From: Phytophthora colocasiae | Lineage: Eukaryota; Oomycota; Peronosporomycetes; Peronosporales; Peronosporaceae | NCBI GenBank assembly: GCA_018806915.1 | Contig: JAGKQI010000102.1 | Span: 310,001 to 374,000, forward strand | DNA length: 64,000 bases | Reading direction: 5' to 3' | In this document: in pieces, positions 34,129 through 43,866 of the stretch | Position numbering within the stretch: the stretch's first letter is position 1 | Layout of the letters: every line of letters starts with the position of its first letter | Notes under the pieces: model-generated | What the model was told of the DNA's origin: nothing | Seen by the model: only the letters and a program-made list of their open reading frames with translations | Database searches by the model: none | Position numbers and translations under genes: made by a program

Positions 34129-34785
34129 TCTCTACCCTCTAGGCTAGTGCCGTGTCTGTGTGTCTGTGTGTCTGTGTGTCTGTTCAACGTCGTAGCGCAT
34201 AAACCTGCGTAGCTACCTGTCTCTCCATTTTGTACATGTACGTATTCTATACTGTATTTTCCCATGGTGTAGCCTATCCCTATGTTCTAGACTGCTCTCA
34301 GGAATGCCAAAATTACAAATATAGCCCACTAATGATAACCCTCTCAATGGCCTCTGATTGGTCCGCACACCCGGCCACAAAATAATTGATTGGACAAAAT
34401 GAAGCTAAGTACGATTAAAATGCTGAGCTGCCCCGCTTTACAGACCGGTGATTGGCTAAAATACATCCTACCGAGCGAAGCGAAGGTAGCACCTCGGCCA
34501 ACTGGCGCGCGCCGAAGGTGTGGCGCCGATGGTGAGTAGTGGGGCGAACTGGAACAGTGAGCCCCACGGGTTTCAACCAAACACATACAAACCGCCCGCA
34601 AAAGCGGGCGGCACTCGGCTAAAATACATCCTACCGAGCGAAGCGAAGGTAGCACCTCGGCCAACTGGCGCGCGCCGAAGGTGTGGCGCCGATGGTGAGT
34701 AGTGGGGCGAACTGGAACAGTGAGCACCACGGGTTTCAACCAAACACATACAAACCGCCCGCAAAAGCGGGCGGCACTCGGCTAG
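34129..34785 (+). mobile_element. Non-autonomous Helitron unit 1, two terminal modules
   Basis: The 657-bp unit starts TCTCTACCC directly after host A and ends CTAG at 34782-34785. It has a TGTGTGTC microsatellite near the 5' end and no coding capacity. Two tandem copies of the approximately 165-bp 3' module follow; the inner hairpin continues into CTAAAATACATCC instead of ending. Confidence 0.85.
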
Positions 34786-35297
34786 TCTCTACTCTCTAGG
34801 CTAGTGCGGCGTCTGTGTGTCTGTGTGTCTGTGTGTCTGTGTGTCCGTTGTGTGTGTGTTCAACGTCTTAGCGCATAAACCTGCGTAGCTACCTGTCTCT
34901 CATTTTTAAACATGTACGTATTCTATACTGTATTTTCCCATGGTGTAGCCTATCCCTATGTTCTAGACTGCTCTCAGGAATGCCAAAATTACAAATATAG
35001 CCCACTAATGATAACCCTCTCCATGGCCTCTGATTGGTCCGCACACCCGGCCACAAAATTTTCATTGGACAAAATTAAGCAAAGTACGATTAAAATGCTG
35101 AGCTGCCCCGCTTTACAGACAGGTGATTGGCTAAAATACATCCTACCGAGCGAAGCGAAGGTAGCACCTCGGCCAACTGGCGCCCGCCGAAGGTGTGGCG
35201 CCGGTGGTGAGTAGTGGGGCGAACTGGAACAGTGAGCCCCACGGGTTTCAACCAAACACATACAAACCGCCCGCAAAAGCGGGCGGCACTCGGCTAG
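34786..35297 (+). mobile_element. Non-autonomous Helitron unit 2, single terminal module
   Basis: At 512 bp this is the basic form: 5' end, microsatellite, about 250 bp of AT-rich body, one 3' module with hairpin, CTAG. Nothing in it is coding. Confidence 0.85.
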
Positions 35298-35964
35298 TCT
35301 CTACTCTCTAGGCTAGTGCGGCGTCTGTGTGTCTGTGTGTCTGTGTGTCCGTTGTGTGTGTGTTCAACGTCTTAGCGCATAAACCTGCGTAGCTACCTGT
35401 CTCTCCATTGTGTACATGTACGTATTCTATACTGTATTTTCCCATAGTGTAGCCTATCCCTACGTTCTAGACTGCTCTCAGGAATGCCAAAATTACAAAT
35501 ATAGCCCACTAATGATAACCCTCTCAATGGCCTCTGATTGGTCCGCACACCCGGCCACAAAATTTTCATTGGACAAAATTAAGCAAAGTACGATTAAAAT
35601 GCTGAGCTGCCCCGCTTTACAGACAGGTGATTGGCTAAAATACATCCTACCGAGCAAGGCGAAGGTAGCACCTCGGCCAACTGGCGCCCGCCGAAGGTGT
35701 GGCGCCGGTGGTGAGTAGTGGGGCGAACTGGAACAGTGAGCCCCACGGGTTTCAACCAAACACATACAAACCGCCCGCAAAAGCGGGCGGCACTCGGCTA
35801 AAATACATCCTACCGACCGAAGCGAAGGTAGCACCTCGGCCAACTGGCGCGCGCCGAAGGTGTGGCGCCGATGGTGAGTAGTGGGGCGAACTGGAACAGT
35901 GAGCACCACGGGTTTCAACCAAACACATACAAACCGCCCGCAAAAGCGGGCGGCACTCGGCTAG
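35298..35964 (+). mobile_element. Non-autonomous Helitron unit 3, two terminal modules
   Basis: The 667-bp unit has the same plan as unit 1 and is almost identical in sequence. The second module differs from the first by a few bases, so it was not copied very recently or it has been exchanged. Confidence 0.85.
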
Positions 35965-36475
35965 TCTCTACTCTCTAGGCTAGTGCGGCGTCTGTGTGTC
36001 TGTGTGTCTGTGTGTCTGTGTGTCCGTTGTGTGTGTGTTCAACGTCTTAGCGCATAAACCTGCGTAGCTACCTGTCTCTCCATTGTGTACATGTACGTAT
36101 TCTATACTGTATTTTCCCATGGTGTAGCCTATCCCTACGTTCTAGACTGCTCTCAGGAATGCCAAAATTACAAATATAGCCCACTAATGATAACCCTCTC
36201 AATGGCCTCTGATTGGTCCGCACACCCGGCCACAAAATATTTAATTGGACAAAAGTAAGCTAAGTACGATTAAAATGCTGAGCTGCCCCGCTTTACAGAC
36301 CGGAGATTGGCTAAAATGCATCCTACCGAGCGAAGCGAAGGTAGCACCTCAACCAACTGGCGCGCGCCGAAGGTGTGGCGCCGATGGTGAGTGGGGCGAA
36401 CTGGAACAGTGAGCCCCCACGGGTTTCAACCAAACACATACAAACCGCCCGCAAAAGCGGGCGGCACTCGGCTAG
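35965..36475 (+). mobile_element. Non-autonomous Helitron unit 4, single terminal module
   Basis: The 511-bp basic form ends CTAG at 36472-36475. Its 3' module has small changes (CTCAACC for CTCGGCC, one TAG lost) that mark it as a separate sublineage. Confidence 0.83.
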
Positions 36476-37566
36476 TCTCAACACATTAGGCTAGTCCCGA
36501 TGTCTGTAAGTGTGTCCGTTGTCCGTGTGTGTTCAACGTGATTAGCGCATAAACCTGCGTAGCTACCTGTCTCTCCATTTGTACATGTACGTATTCTATA
36601 TTGTATTTTCCTCATGGTGTAGCTCAATCCGGCGCTAGACTGCTCAGGAATGCCAAAATTACAAATATAGCCCACTAATGATAACCTTCCAACCCAGGTT
36701 TGCACACAAATATGGCCCGCATGATAATCCCGCAAAATGGCCTCTGAGTCCGGCACACTAGCCAAAATTGCTTCGATAAGTACGAAATAGTAGCTGCGAG
36801 CTCGCGAGCTCGCAGCTTTACAGACCGGTGATTGGCTAAAATACATCCTACCGAGCGAAGCGAAGGTAGCACCTCGGCCAACTGGCGCGCGCCGAAGGTG
36901 TGGCGCCGATGGTGAGTAGTGGGGCGAACTGGAACAGTGAGCCCCACGGGTTTCGACCAAACACATACAAACCGCCCGCAAAAGCGGGCGCCACTCGGCT
37001 AAAATTGCTTCGATAAGTACGAAATAGTAGCTGCGTGTTCGCGAGCTCGCAGCCCCCACTGGTGATTGGCTAAAATACATCCTACCGAGCGAAGCGAAGG
37101 TAGCACCTCGGCCAACCGGCGCGCGCCGAAGGTGTGGCGCCGATGGTGAGTAGTGGGGCGAACTGGAACAGTGAGCACCACGGGTTTCAACCAAACACAT
37201 ACAAACCGCCCGCAAAAGCGGGCGGCACTCAAGCTTTAAAAATACATCCTACCGAGCGAAGCGAAGGTAGCACCTCGGCCAACTGGCGCGCGCCGAAGGT
37301 GTGGCGCCGATGGTGAGTAGTGGGGCGAACTGGAACAGTGAGCACCACGGGCTTCACCCAAACACATACAACCCGCCCGCAAAAGCGGGCGGCACTCGGC
37401 TAAAATACATCCTACCGAGCGAAGCGAAGGTAGCACCTCGGCCAACTGGCGCGCGCCGAAGGTGTGGCGCCGATGGTGAGTAGTGGGGCGAACTGGAACA
37501 GTGAGCCCCACGGGTTTCAACCAAACACATACAAACCGCCCGCAAAAGCGGGCGGCACTCGGCTAG
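36476..37566 (+). mobile_element. Non-autonomous Helitron unit 5, four terminal modules
   Basis: This 1091-bp unit begins with the variant end TCTCAACACATTAGG. Its 3' half is four successive terminal modules, two of them introduced by an AATTGCTTCGATAAG block with a palindrome (36792-36817 and a decayed copy at 37030-37053). Long open frames read on the minus strand here are by-products of the repeats, not genes. Confidence 0.82.
36792..36817. repeat. Perfect 26-bp palindrome in a Helitron 3' module
   Basis: The two halves (AGCTGCGAGCTCG and its complement) are perfectly self-complementary with no loop. The same element, 24 bp perfect, recurs at 38330-38353 and 50421-50444. Decayed forms lie at 37030-37053 and 61368-61392. 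It always sits between AATTGCTTCGATAAGTACGA and TGATTGGCTAAAATAC. Confidence 0.85.
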
Positions 37567-38146
37567 TCTCTACACTCTAGGCTAGTGCGGCGTCTGTCTT
37601 TCCGTCTGTCTGTCCGTGTGTCCGTCCGCGCTGCGTTTTTTTGCTGCCGAGCGCAGCGAAGGCGGCCTCGGGATTGGCTAATATTATATTTATTCGACTG
37701 TATTTTGATTCAACTGTATTTTGTTAACGATTCTACAGATTTTATCGTGCGTTCGATAGTATACGTTCACCAAGAGACCACATATGTGTGGATGCGATTT
37801 TATCGACCACAAATTTTATTGGTGTCTTCGCAATCTTTACATATCCAGTAATACGATTGGTCAAAATACAATTTAACGATTTTATTTAATAATACTTGCC
37901 TGCTTGAAATGCTCACTTTCCAATTTGACATGGCCATCCGTATCCGCGACCCCGACACCGATGTCGACGAGAGGGCTCGACCTCGCCGCTACCAACGTCG
38001 TGCGGCCGACCTCCGCCTCGACACCATCAACAACATTTCGGTGTTGAACAACAACATGACTGATGAAATCAGTGCTTTGTTGGACGCTCTTCGTGATGCA
38101 CATCGCCTGATTGCGTCCCTGCAACGTCGGCTCTCTGCACGCGAAA

Positions 38147-38380
38147 CTAGCCGAGTGCCGCCCGCTTTTGCGGGCGGTTTGTATGTGTTTGGTTGAAACC
38201 CGTGGGGCTCACTGTTCCAGTTCGCTCCACTACTCACCACCGGCGCCACACCTTCGGCGCGCGCCAGTTGGCCGAGGTGCTACCTTCGCTTCGCTCGGTA
38301 GGATGTATTTTAGCCAATCACCAGTGGGGGCTGCGAGCTCGCGAGCTCGCAGCTACTATTTCGTACTTATCGAAGCAATT
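38147..38380 (-). repeat. Extra Helitron 3' module closing the nested insertion
   Basis: It contains the AATTGCTTCGATAAG block, a perfect palindrome (38330-38353), one terminal module with hairpin, and CTAG at 38147-38150. It matches the 3' parts of units at 36476 and 49916 rather than the long elements. Confidence 0.82.
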
Positions 38381-40876
38381 TTAGCCGAGTGCCGCCCGCT
38401 TTGCGGGCGGTGTGTATGTGTTAGGTCCCAACCCGTAGTGCTCGCTGTTCCAGCTCGCCCTACTACTCTGTAGCCCCTGCCTTCGCTTCGCTCGGAGGGG
38501 ACAAAAACATACACAGTGTTTCATATGCACAGTGAACATGTATTTGTTGTTATGAAAAATGCAGTGATCTCCTTCTTCCTCTTGCTTACATCTCGAATAT
38601 CTGTCGATAAACAATATTCTGTGTGTACACTCCACCGGCGTCCACCTGGTCAGGATACTCGATCATCACCTTGAGTCTCGACCGCGATGTCACTCTCGAT
38701 AACGCCACGTACAGCTGTCCGTGTGAGAAGCAAGGAGTCGCCAAGTATAGTCCGAGATTTTGTACCGTTTGTCCTTGGGCCTTGTTGATTGTATCGCAAA
38801 CGCTGGTTGCACTGGGAACTGCTTACGACGTAGACGGAAGGGGAACTCACGCGTGTCCCCGTCACTGAGGAACACAATCCGCGGAATGAACACATGCTGG
38901 CCGTGGCGTTCCCCTGTCATGATGGTCGCATGGATCACGTGGGGTTTCAGCTCCACAACACGGAGGCGCGTTCCGTTGCACAGTCCAAGATTGGGATTCA
39001 GGTTGCGCATCATCATGATCGGCGCACCCTTCTTCAGAGTTAGTTTGTGCGGCGGGATTCCGTTCATATTCACTGAATGCAGGAGTTCAGGCTCAAAGTA
39101 ATCAGCGTCACCGTCATTATCCACTGAATCGTTGGACAAATACTCCTGGGCGTCACCTTCCAGCTTCTGAGAAACAGCTTCGTTGATACGCTGCACGATC
39201 ATGTTCGTAGTCGTCAATATCGTTCGGTTGGCAAAGTACTCATCCGTGGCGATCTCAGGGTTATTAATGTCTGCATACATCTCGTCAATGATGCGTCGCA
39301 TGCCTCTGGGAGTGGTGCCAGGCCGAACCTCTTCATCTTCTTCTTCCGGATCCTCCTCCGGTTCGCTCTCAATCAACATGTCGTTCGGGATCTTGATGAA
39401 ATCTGGTCCAAGTCAAGCATTAAGTTGGTGCCTTCCTTCGCCCACTTGAAGAAGAAACTCTGAGAATGCTGCCAGTTCTTCCGCTGTCGTTTCATTCGCA
39501 GCCGACCTCACACGCATGTTCTCCGTAAGATGAACTTGTTCGAATTTGCTCCACAACTCCGAAGACTTTAGACACGCGTCGATGGTATCGGCAGGCGTTC
39601 CCTGCAGTACCACTGGTAGAATTTGTCTGAAATCTCCTGAAAGGACGACCACTTTCCCGCCAAATGGTTCATCGAGGTCCAAGATATCCCGTAGCGAACG
39701 GTCCACAGCCTCAAAAGCGTGACGATGGGCCATCGGAGCCTCGTCCCAGATAATTAAACTGGCCATCTTGATAAGTTCCTTCAGGGCGGAGTTCTTATTG
39801 ATCGCACACGTAGACTCCGCATTCAGCTTTAGCGGGATTCGAAAGGTAGAATGTGCAGTGCGACCACCCATTAGTAGAAGTGCGGCAATTTTACTCGAAG
39901 CTACCGCAATGGCAATTTTCCCAGACAAACGAACTTTTGCCAGGATGTGCTTGAGCAAGGTTGATTTTCCAGTACCACCAGGTCCATAGAGAAAAAATAA
40001 CTTGGTGCCTTCTGAAGATCCATCGACAGCCGCCATGACTTTCGCGTAGATAGCTTGTTGACCTTCATTAAGTCCATCCTCATGCTCCACAATTTCTTGA
40101 AGCATGTGATAGTCATACGCCATGGTCTCGCGGTCAATCAAACTGTTGTTGGTCTGGAGTGTGTCTCGAAGAAGCAGATCAGGGAAATCGGCAAGTTGTG
40201 GAAGGTCAAACTCATGTACCGCTTTCCCACTCATTTGAAGCAGCTCGTTCAGACTCTTGAGCGTGTTAAACATCACCACGTCGTCCCTCGCTTGGCCTTC
40301 CATGGCGCGGAATCGACGGTGGAAATCCTCAGACAATGCTCCGTAGTAATTATCCCATAGCTCACGCACCTGCCCAACCTGAGAGTATACTAACAGCGTA
40401 GCAAATAGCTGACGCAGTTGATACGCCATCTGGAACGTCGCGGCTTCCTCCATACAGGCTGCCCACTCCTCATCATTCTCGAGATATCCTAGACGTAACG
40501 CGGCATCCTGATACGATCCACATACGACGTTGTCCACAGTCCGGATATCCTGGAAAGAAGTAGGTCCTTTGCGATGGCATAGCAAGTCGTATTACTGGAT
40601 ATGTAAAGATTGCGAAGACACCAATAAAATTTGTGGTCGATAAAATCGCATCCACACATATGTGGTCTCTTGGTGAACGTATACTATCGAACGCACGATA
40701 AAATCTGTAGAATCGTTAACAAAATACAGTCGAATCAAAATACAGCCGAATAAATATAATATTAGCCAATCCCGAGGCCGCCTTCGCTGCGCTCGGCAGC
40801 AAAAAAACGCAGCGCGGACGGACACACGGACAGACAGACGGACAGACAGACGCCGCACTAGCCTAGAGGGTAGAGA
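38381..40876 (-). mobile_element. Helicase-only Helitron derivative, downstream copy of the nested pair
   Basis: The 2496-bp copy has the same internal deletion as 40877-43371. Its first approximately 200 bp instead match the leader of Helitron A (for example the GAATCAAAATACAG stretch). The 3' hairpin is followed by CTAA and AATTGCTTCGATAAG, so the element does not stop here but reads into one more terminal module. Confidence 0.83.
38586..40585 (-). pseudogene. PIF1-type helicase remnant, copy 1
   Basis: The helicase motifs are as in copy 2, with the TGA at about 39413. A separate lesion near 38793 (one C lost in GATTGTATCGC) shifts the frame before the TINKAQGQT motif. Differences from copy 2 are otherwise few, so the two separated recently. 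Confidence 0.82.
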
Positions 40877-43371
40877 CTAGCCGAGTGCCGCCCGCTTTGC
40901 GGGCGGTGTGTATGTGTTAGGTCCCAACCCGTAGTGCTCGCTGTTCCAGCTCGCCCTACTACTCTGTAGCCCCTGCCTTCGCTTCGCTCGGAGGGGACAA
41001 AAACATACACAGTGTTTCATATGCACAGTGAACATGTATTTGTTGTTATGAAAAATGCAGTGATCTCCTTCTTCCTCTTGCTTACATCTCGAATATCTGT
41101 CGATAAACAATATTCTGTGTGTACACTCCACCGGCGTCCACCTGGTCAGGATACTCGATCATCACCTTGAGTCTCGACCGCGCTGTCACTCTCGATAACG
41201 CCACGTACAGCTGTCCGTGTGAGAAGCAAGGAGTCGCCAAGTATAGTCCGAGATTTCGTACCGTTTGTCCTTGGGCCTTGTTGATTGTCATCGCAAACGC
41301 TGGTTGCACTGGGAACTGCTTACGACGTAGACGGAAGGGGAACTCACGCGTGTCCCCGTCACTGAGGAACACAATCCGCGGAATGAACACATGCTGGCCG
41401 TGGCGTTCCCTGTCATGATGGTCGCATGGATCACGTGGGGTTTCAGCTCCACAACACGGAGGCGCGTTCCGTTGCACAGTCCAAGATTGGGATTCAGGTT
41501 GCGCATCATCATGATCGGCGCACCCTTCTTCAGAGTTAGTTTGTGCGGCGGGATTCCGTTCATATTCACTGAATGCAGGAGTTCAGGCTCAAAGTAATCA
41601 GCGTCACCGTCATTATCCACTGAATCGTTGGACAAATACTCCTGGGCGTCACCTTCCAGCTTCTGAGAAACAGCTTCGTTGATACGCTGCACGATCATGT
41701 TCGTAGTCGTCAATATCGTTCGGTTGGCAAAGTACTCATCCGTGGCGATCTCAGGGTTATTAATGTCTGCATACATCTCGTCAATGATGCGTCGCATGCC
41801 TCTGGGAGTGGTGCCAGGCCGAACCTCTTCATCTTCTTCTTCCGGATCCTCCTCCGGTTCGCTCTCAATCAACATGTCGTTCGGGATCTTGATGAAATCT
41901 GGTCCAAGTCAAGCATTAAGTTGGTGCCTTCCTTCGCCCACTTGAAGAAGAAACTCTGAGAATGCTGCCAGTTCTTCCGCTGTCGTTTCATTCGCAGCCG
42001 ACCTCACACGCATGTTCTCCGTAAGATGAACTTGTTCGAATTTGCTCCACAACTCCGAAGACTTTAGACACGCGTCGATGGTATCGGCAGGCGTTCCCTG
42101 CAGTACCACTGGTAGAATTTGTCTGAAATCTCCTGAAAGGACGACCACTTTCCCGCCAAATGGTTCATCGAGATCCAAGATATCCCGTAGCGAACGGTCC
42201 ACAGCCTCAAAAGCGTGACGATGGGCCATCGGAGCCTCGTCCCAGATAATTAAACTGGCCATCTTGATAAGTTCCTTCAGGGCGGAGTTCTTATTGATCG
42301 CACACGTAGACTCCGCATTCAGCTTTAGCGGGATTCGAAAGGTAGAATGTGCAGTGCGACCACCCATTAGTAGAAGTGCGGCAATTTTACTCGAAGCTAC
42401 CGCAATGGCAATTTTCCCAGACAAACGAACTTTTGCCAGGATGTGCTTGAGCAAGGTTGATTTTCCAGTACCACCAGGTCCATAGAGAAAAAATAACTTG
42501 GTGCCTTCTGAAGATCCATCGACAGCCGCCATGACTTTCGCGTAGATAGCTTGTTGACCTTCATTAAGTCCATCCTCATGCTCCACAATTTCTTGAAGCA
42601 TGTGATAGTCATACGCCATGGTCTCGCGGTCAATCAAACTGTTGTTGGTCTGGAGTGTGTCTCGAAGAAGCAGATCAGGGAAATCGGCAAGTTGTGGAAG
42701 GTCAAACTCATGTACCGCTTTCCCACTCATTTGAAGCAACTCGTTCAGACTCTTGAGCGTGTTAAACATCACCACGTCGTCCCTCGCTTGGCCTTCCATG
42801 GCGCGGAATCGACGGTGGAAATCCTCAGACAATGCTCCGTAGTAATTATCCCATAGCTCACGCACCTGCCCAACCTGAGAGTATACTAACAGCGTAGCAA
42901 ATAGCTGACGCAGTTGATACGCCATCTGGAACGTCGCGGCTTCCTCCATACAGGCTGCCCACTCCTCATCATTCTCGAGATATCCTAGACGTAACGCGGC
43001 ATCCTTATACGATCCACATACGACGTTGTCCACAGTCCGGATATCCTGGAAAGAAGTAGGTCCTTTGCGATGGCATAGCAAGTCGTATTACTGGATATGT
43101 AAAGATTGCGAAGACACCAATAAAATTTGTGGTCGATAAAATCGCATCCACACATATGTGGTCTCTTGGTGAACGTATACTATCAAACGCTCGATCAAAT
43201 CTGTAGAATCGTTAACAAAATACAGGTTATCAAAATACAGTCGAATAAATATAATATTAGCCAATCCCGAGGCCGCCTTCGCTGCGCTCGGCAGCAAAAA
43301 AACGCAGCGCGGACGGACACACGGACAGACAGACGGACAGACAGACGCCGCACTAGCCTAGAGGGTAGAGA
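40877..43371 (-). mobile_element. Helicase-only Helitron derivative, upstream copy of the nested pair
   Basis: The 2495-bp copy has a 5' leader of about 290 bp fused directly (near 43085) to the middle of the Rep/helicase gene at LLCHRKGPTSF. The small first gene, the HUH Rep domain and everything between are missing. The 3' end is complete. The leader carries a variant (GGTTATCAAAATACAG) shared with the copy at 58285, not with Helitron A. Confidence 0.85.
41082..43081 (-). pseudogene. PIF1-type helicase remnant, copy 2
   Basis: It keeps the helicase domain only: Walker A (GPGGTGKST), IIWDEAPM, GDFRQILPVV, then a TGA at about 41909 after GRHQLNA. The frame reopens (MLIESEPEEDPEE) and shifts again near 41405, where one C is missing. 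The last part has TINKAQGQT and YVALSRV. No ATG begins the frame. It cannot encode a working transposase. Confidence 0.82.
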
Positions 43372-43866
43372 TGTTCGGTACAAGCGATGAGGAGAGCGAC
43401 AGCGATTACGACAACGAGCCTTGGTTCATCGACACGTTCAGCCAATCGGATTCCACTGACGATGACAGCGTCATCGACCTTACCTCTGACAGTGAATAAG
43501 CATTTATCTACATTGTTTTTGGTTAATTACGAATGAAGTAGTTAACTTTGATTTTCCATTTAAAACATCTTAGTGTAGGTTGTGTCATATTTTGCATTTT
43601 TGTATTTTTTACTGTTTTTATATTGATTTGTTCAATATAGCGACATTGCGCTTATATGTTTTACGTAAGAATTTCCACAGGTTACATATGTGCGAAAAAA
43701 ATAACTTCAATGATCTCCTTTCAACACCGGCGCGTCATGAGTCCAATTTGAGTTATGTAGAGGCGCTTCACGATCGAACCGCGCTGGCTATATTCGTGGA
43801 ACATCGTGCCCAGACTCCGTGCCTTACTTGGAAGCTCTCACTTCTCAATTTGCCTCCAACAAGGCA

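Larger units (their letters stand above)
38147..43371 (-). mobile_element. Nested double Helitron on the minus strand
   Basis: Reading on the minus strand, the insertion starts TCTCTACCC at 43371 directly after A. It ends with hairpin, CACTCGG and CTAG at 38147, followed by T. Inside, at 40877/40876, is a second complete end-to-start junction (CTAG then TCTCTACCC). The insertion is therefore two similar 2.5-kb derivatives plus an extra 234-bp 3' module (38147-38380) with its own palindrome. The whole block sits in one A/T site of Helitron A ORF1. Confidence 0.88.
37909..43499 (+). pseudogene. Helitron A ORF1, small protein gene split by a nested Helitron
   Basis: The first part (37909-38146) encodes 79 residues: an Arg/Asp-rich start, then a predicted amphipathic helix or short coiled coil (DEISALLDALRDAHRLIASL). 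The frame meets the insertion after a single A. Past the insertion, from T at 43372, the same codon is completed and the frame runs to TAA at 43497-43499. That part adds 42 mostly acidic residues (DEESDSDYDN). It ends in DDDSVIDLTSDSE, which matches the SUMO-interaction motif type (hydrophobic V-I-D-L-T flanked by acids and Ser). Pre-insertion length would be about 121 aa. The function is unknown. The motif points to a possible link with SUMO or ubiquitin-like pathways, as an inference only. Confidence 0.75.

Noticed and set aside
36478..37215. Open frame of 245 codons on the minus strand, and many 60-140-codon frames of the same kind in the short units
   Set aside because: They are made only of the repeated 3' module read in reverse (MRAVCMCLVETRGAHCSSS units), recur in every unit, and have no family or start signals. 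They are repeat shadows.
34129..37566. Regularly spaced repeats with hairpins that could suggest a CRISPR array
   Set aside because: The repeats are about 165 bp and 500 bp with near-identical content between them, no unique spacers and no cas genes. They are Helitron units in a eukaryotic genome.
39413..40585. Helicase-only frame of 390 codons as a real gene
   Set aside because: It has no ATG at its start, is cut by a TGA before the last helicase motifs, and sits at a deletion junction. It is treated as a remnant.
43500..43866. Open frame around 43580-44035 overlapping the RepHel start
   Set aside because: It is AT-rich, then runs in the wrong frame through the RepHel N-terminus. It is more likely the spacer and promoter between ORF1 and RepHel.
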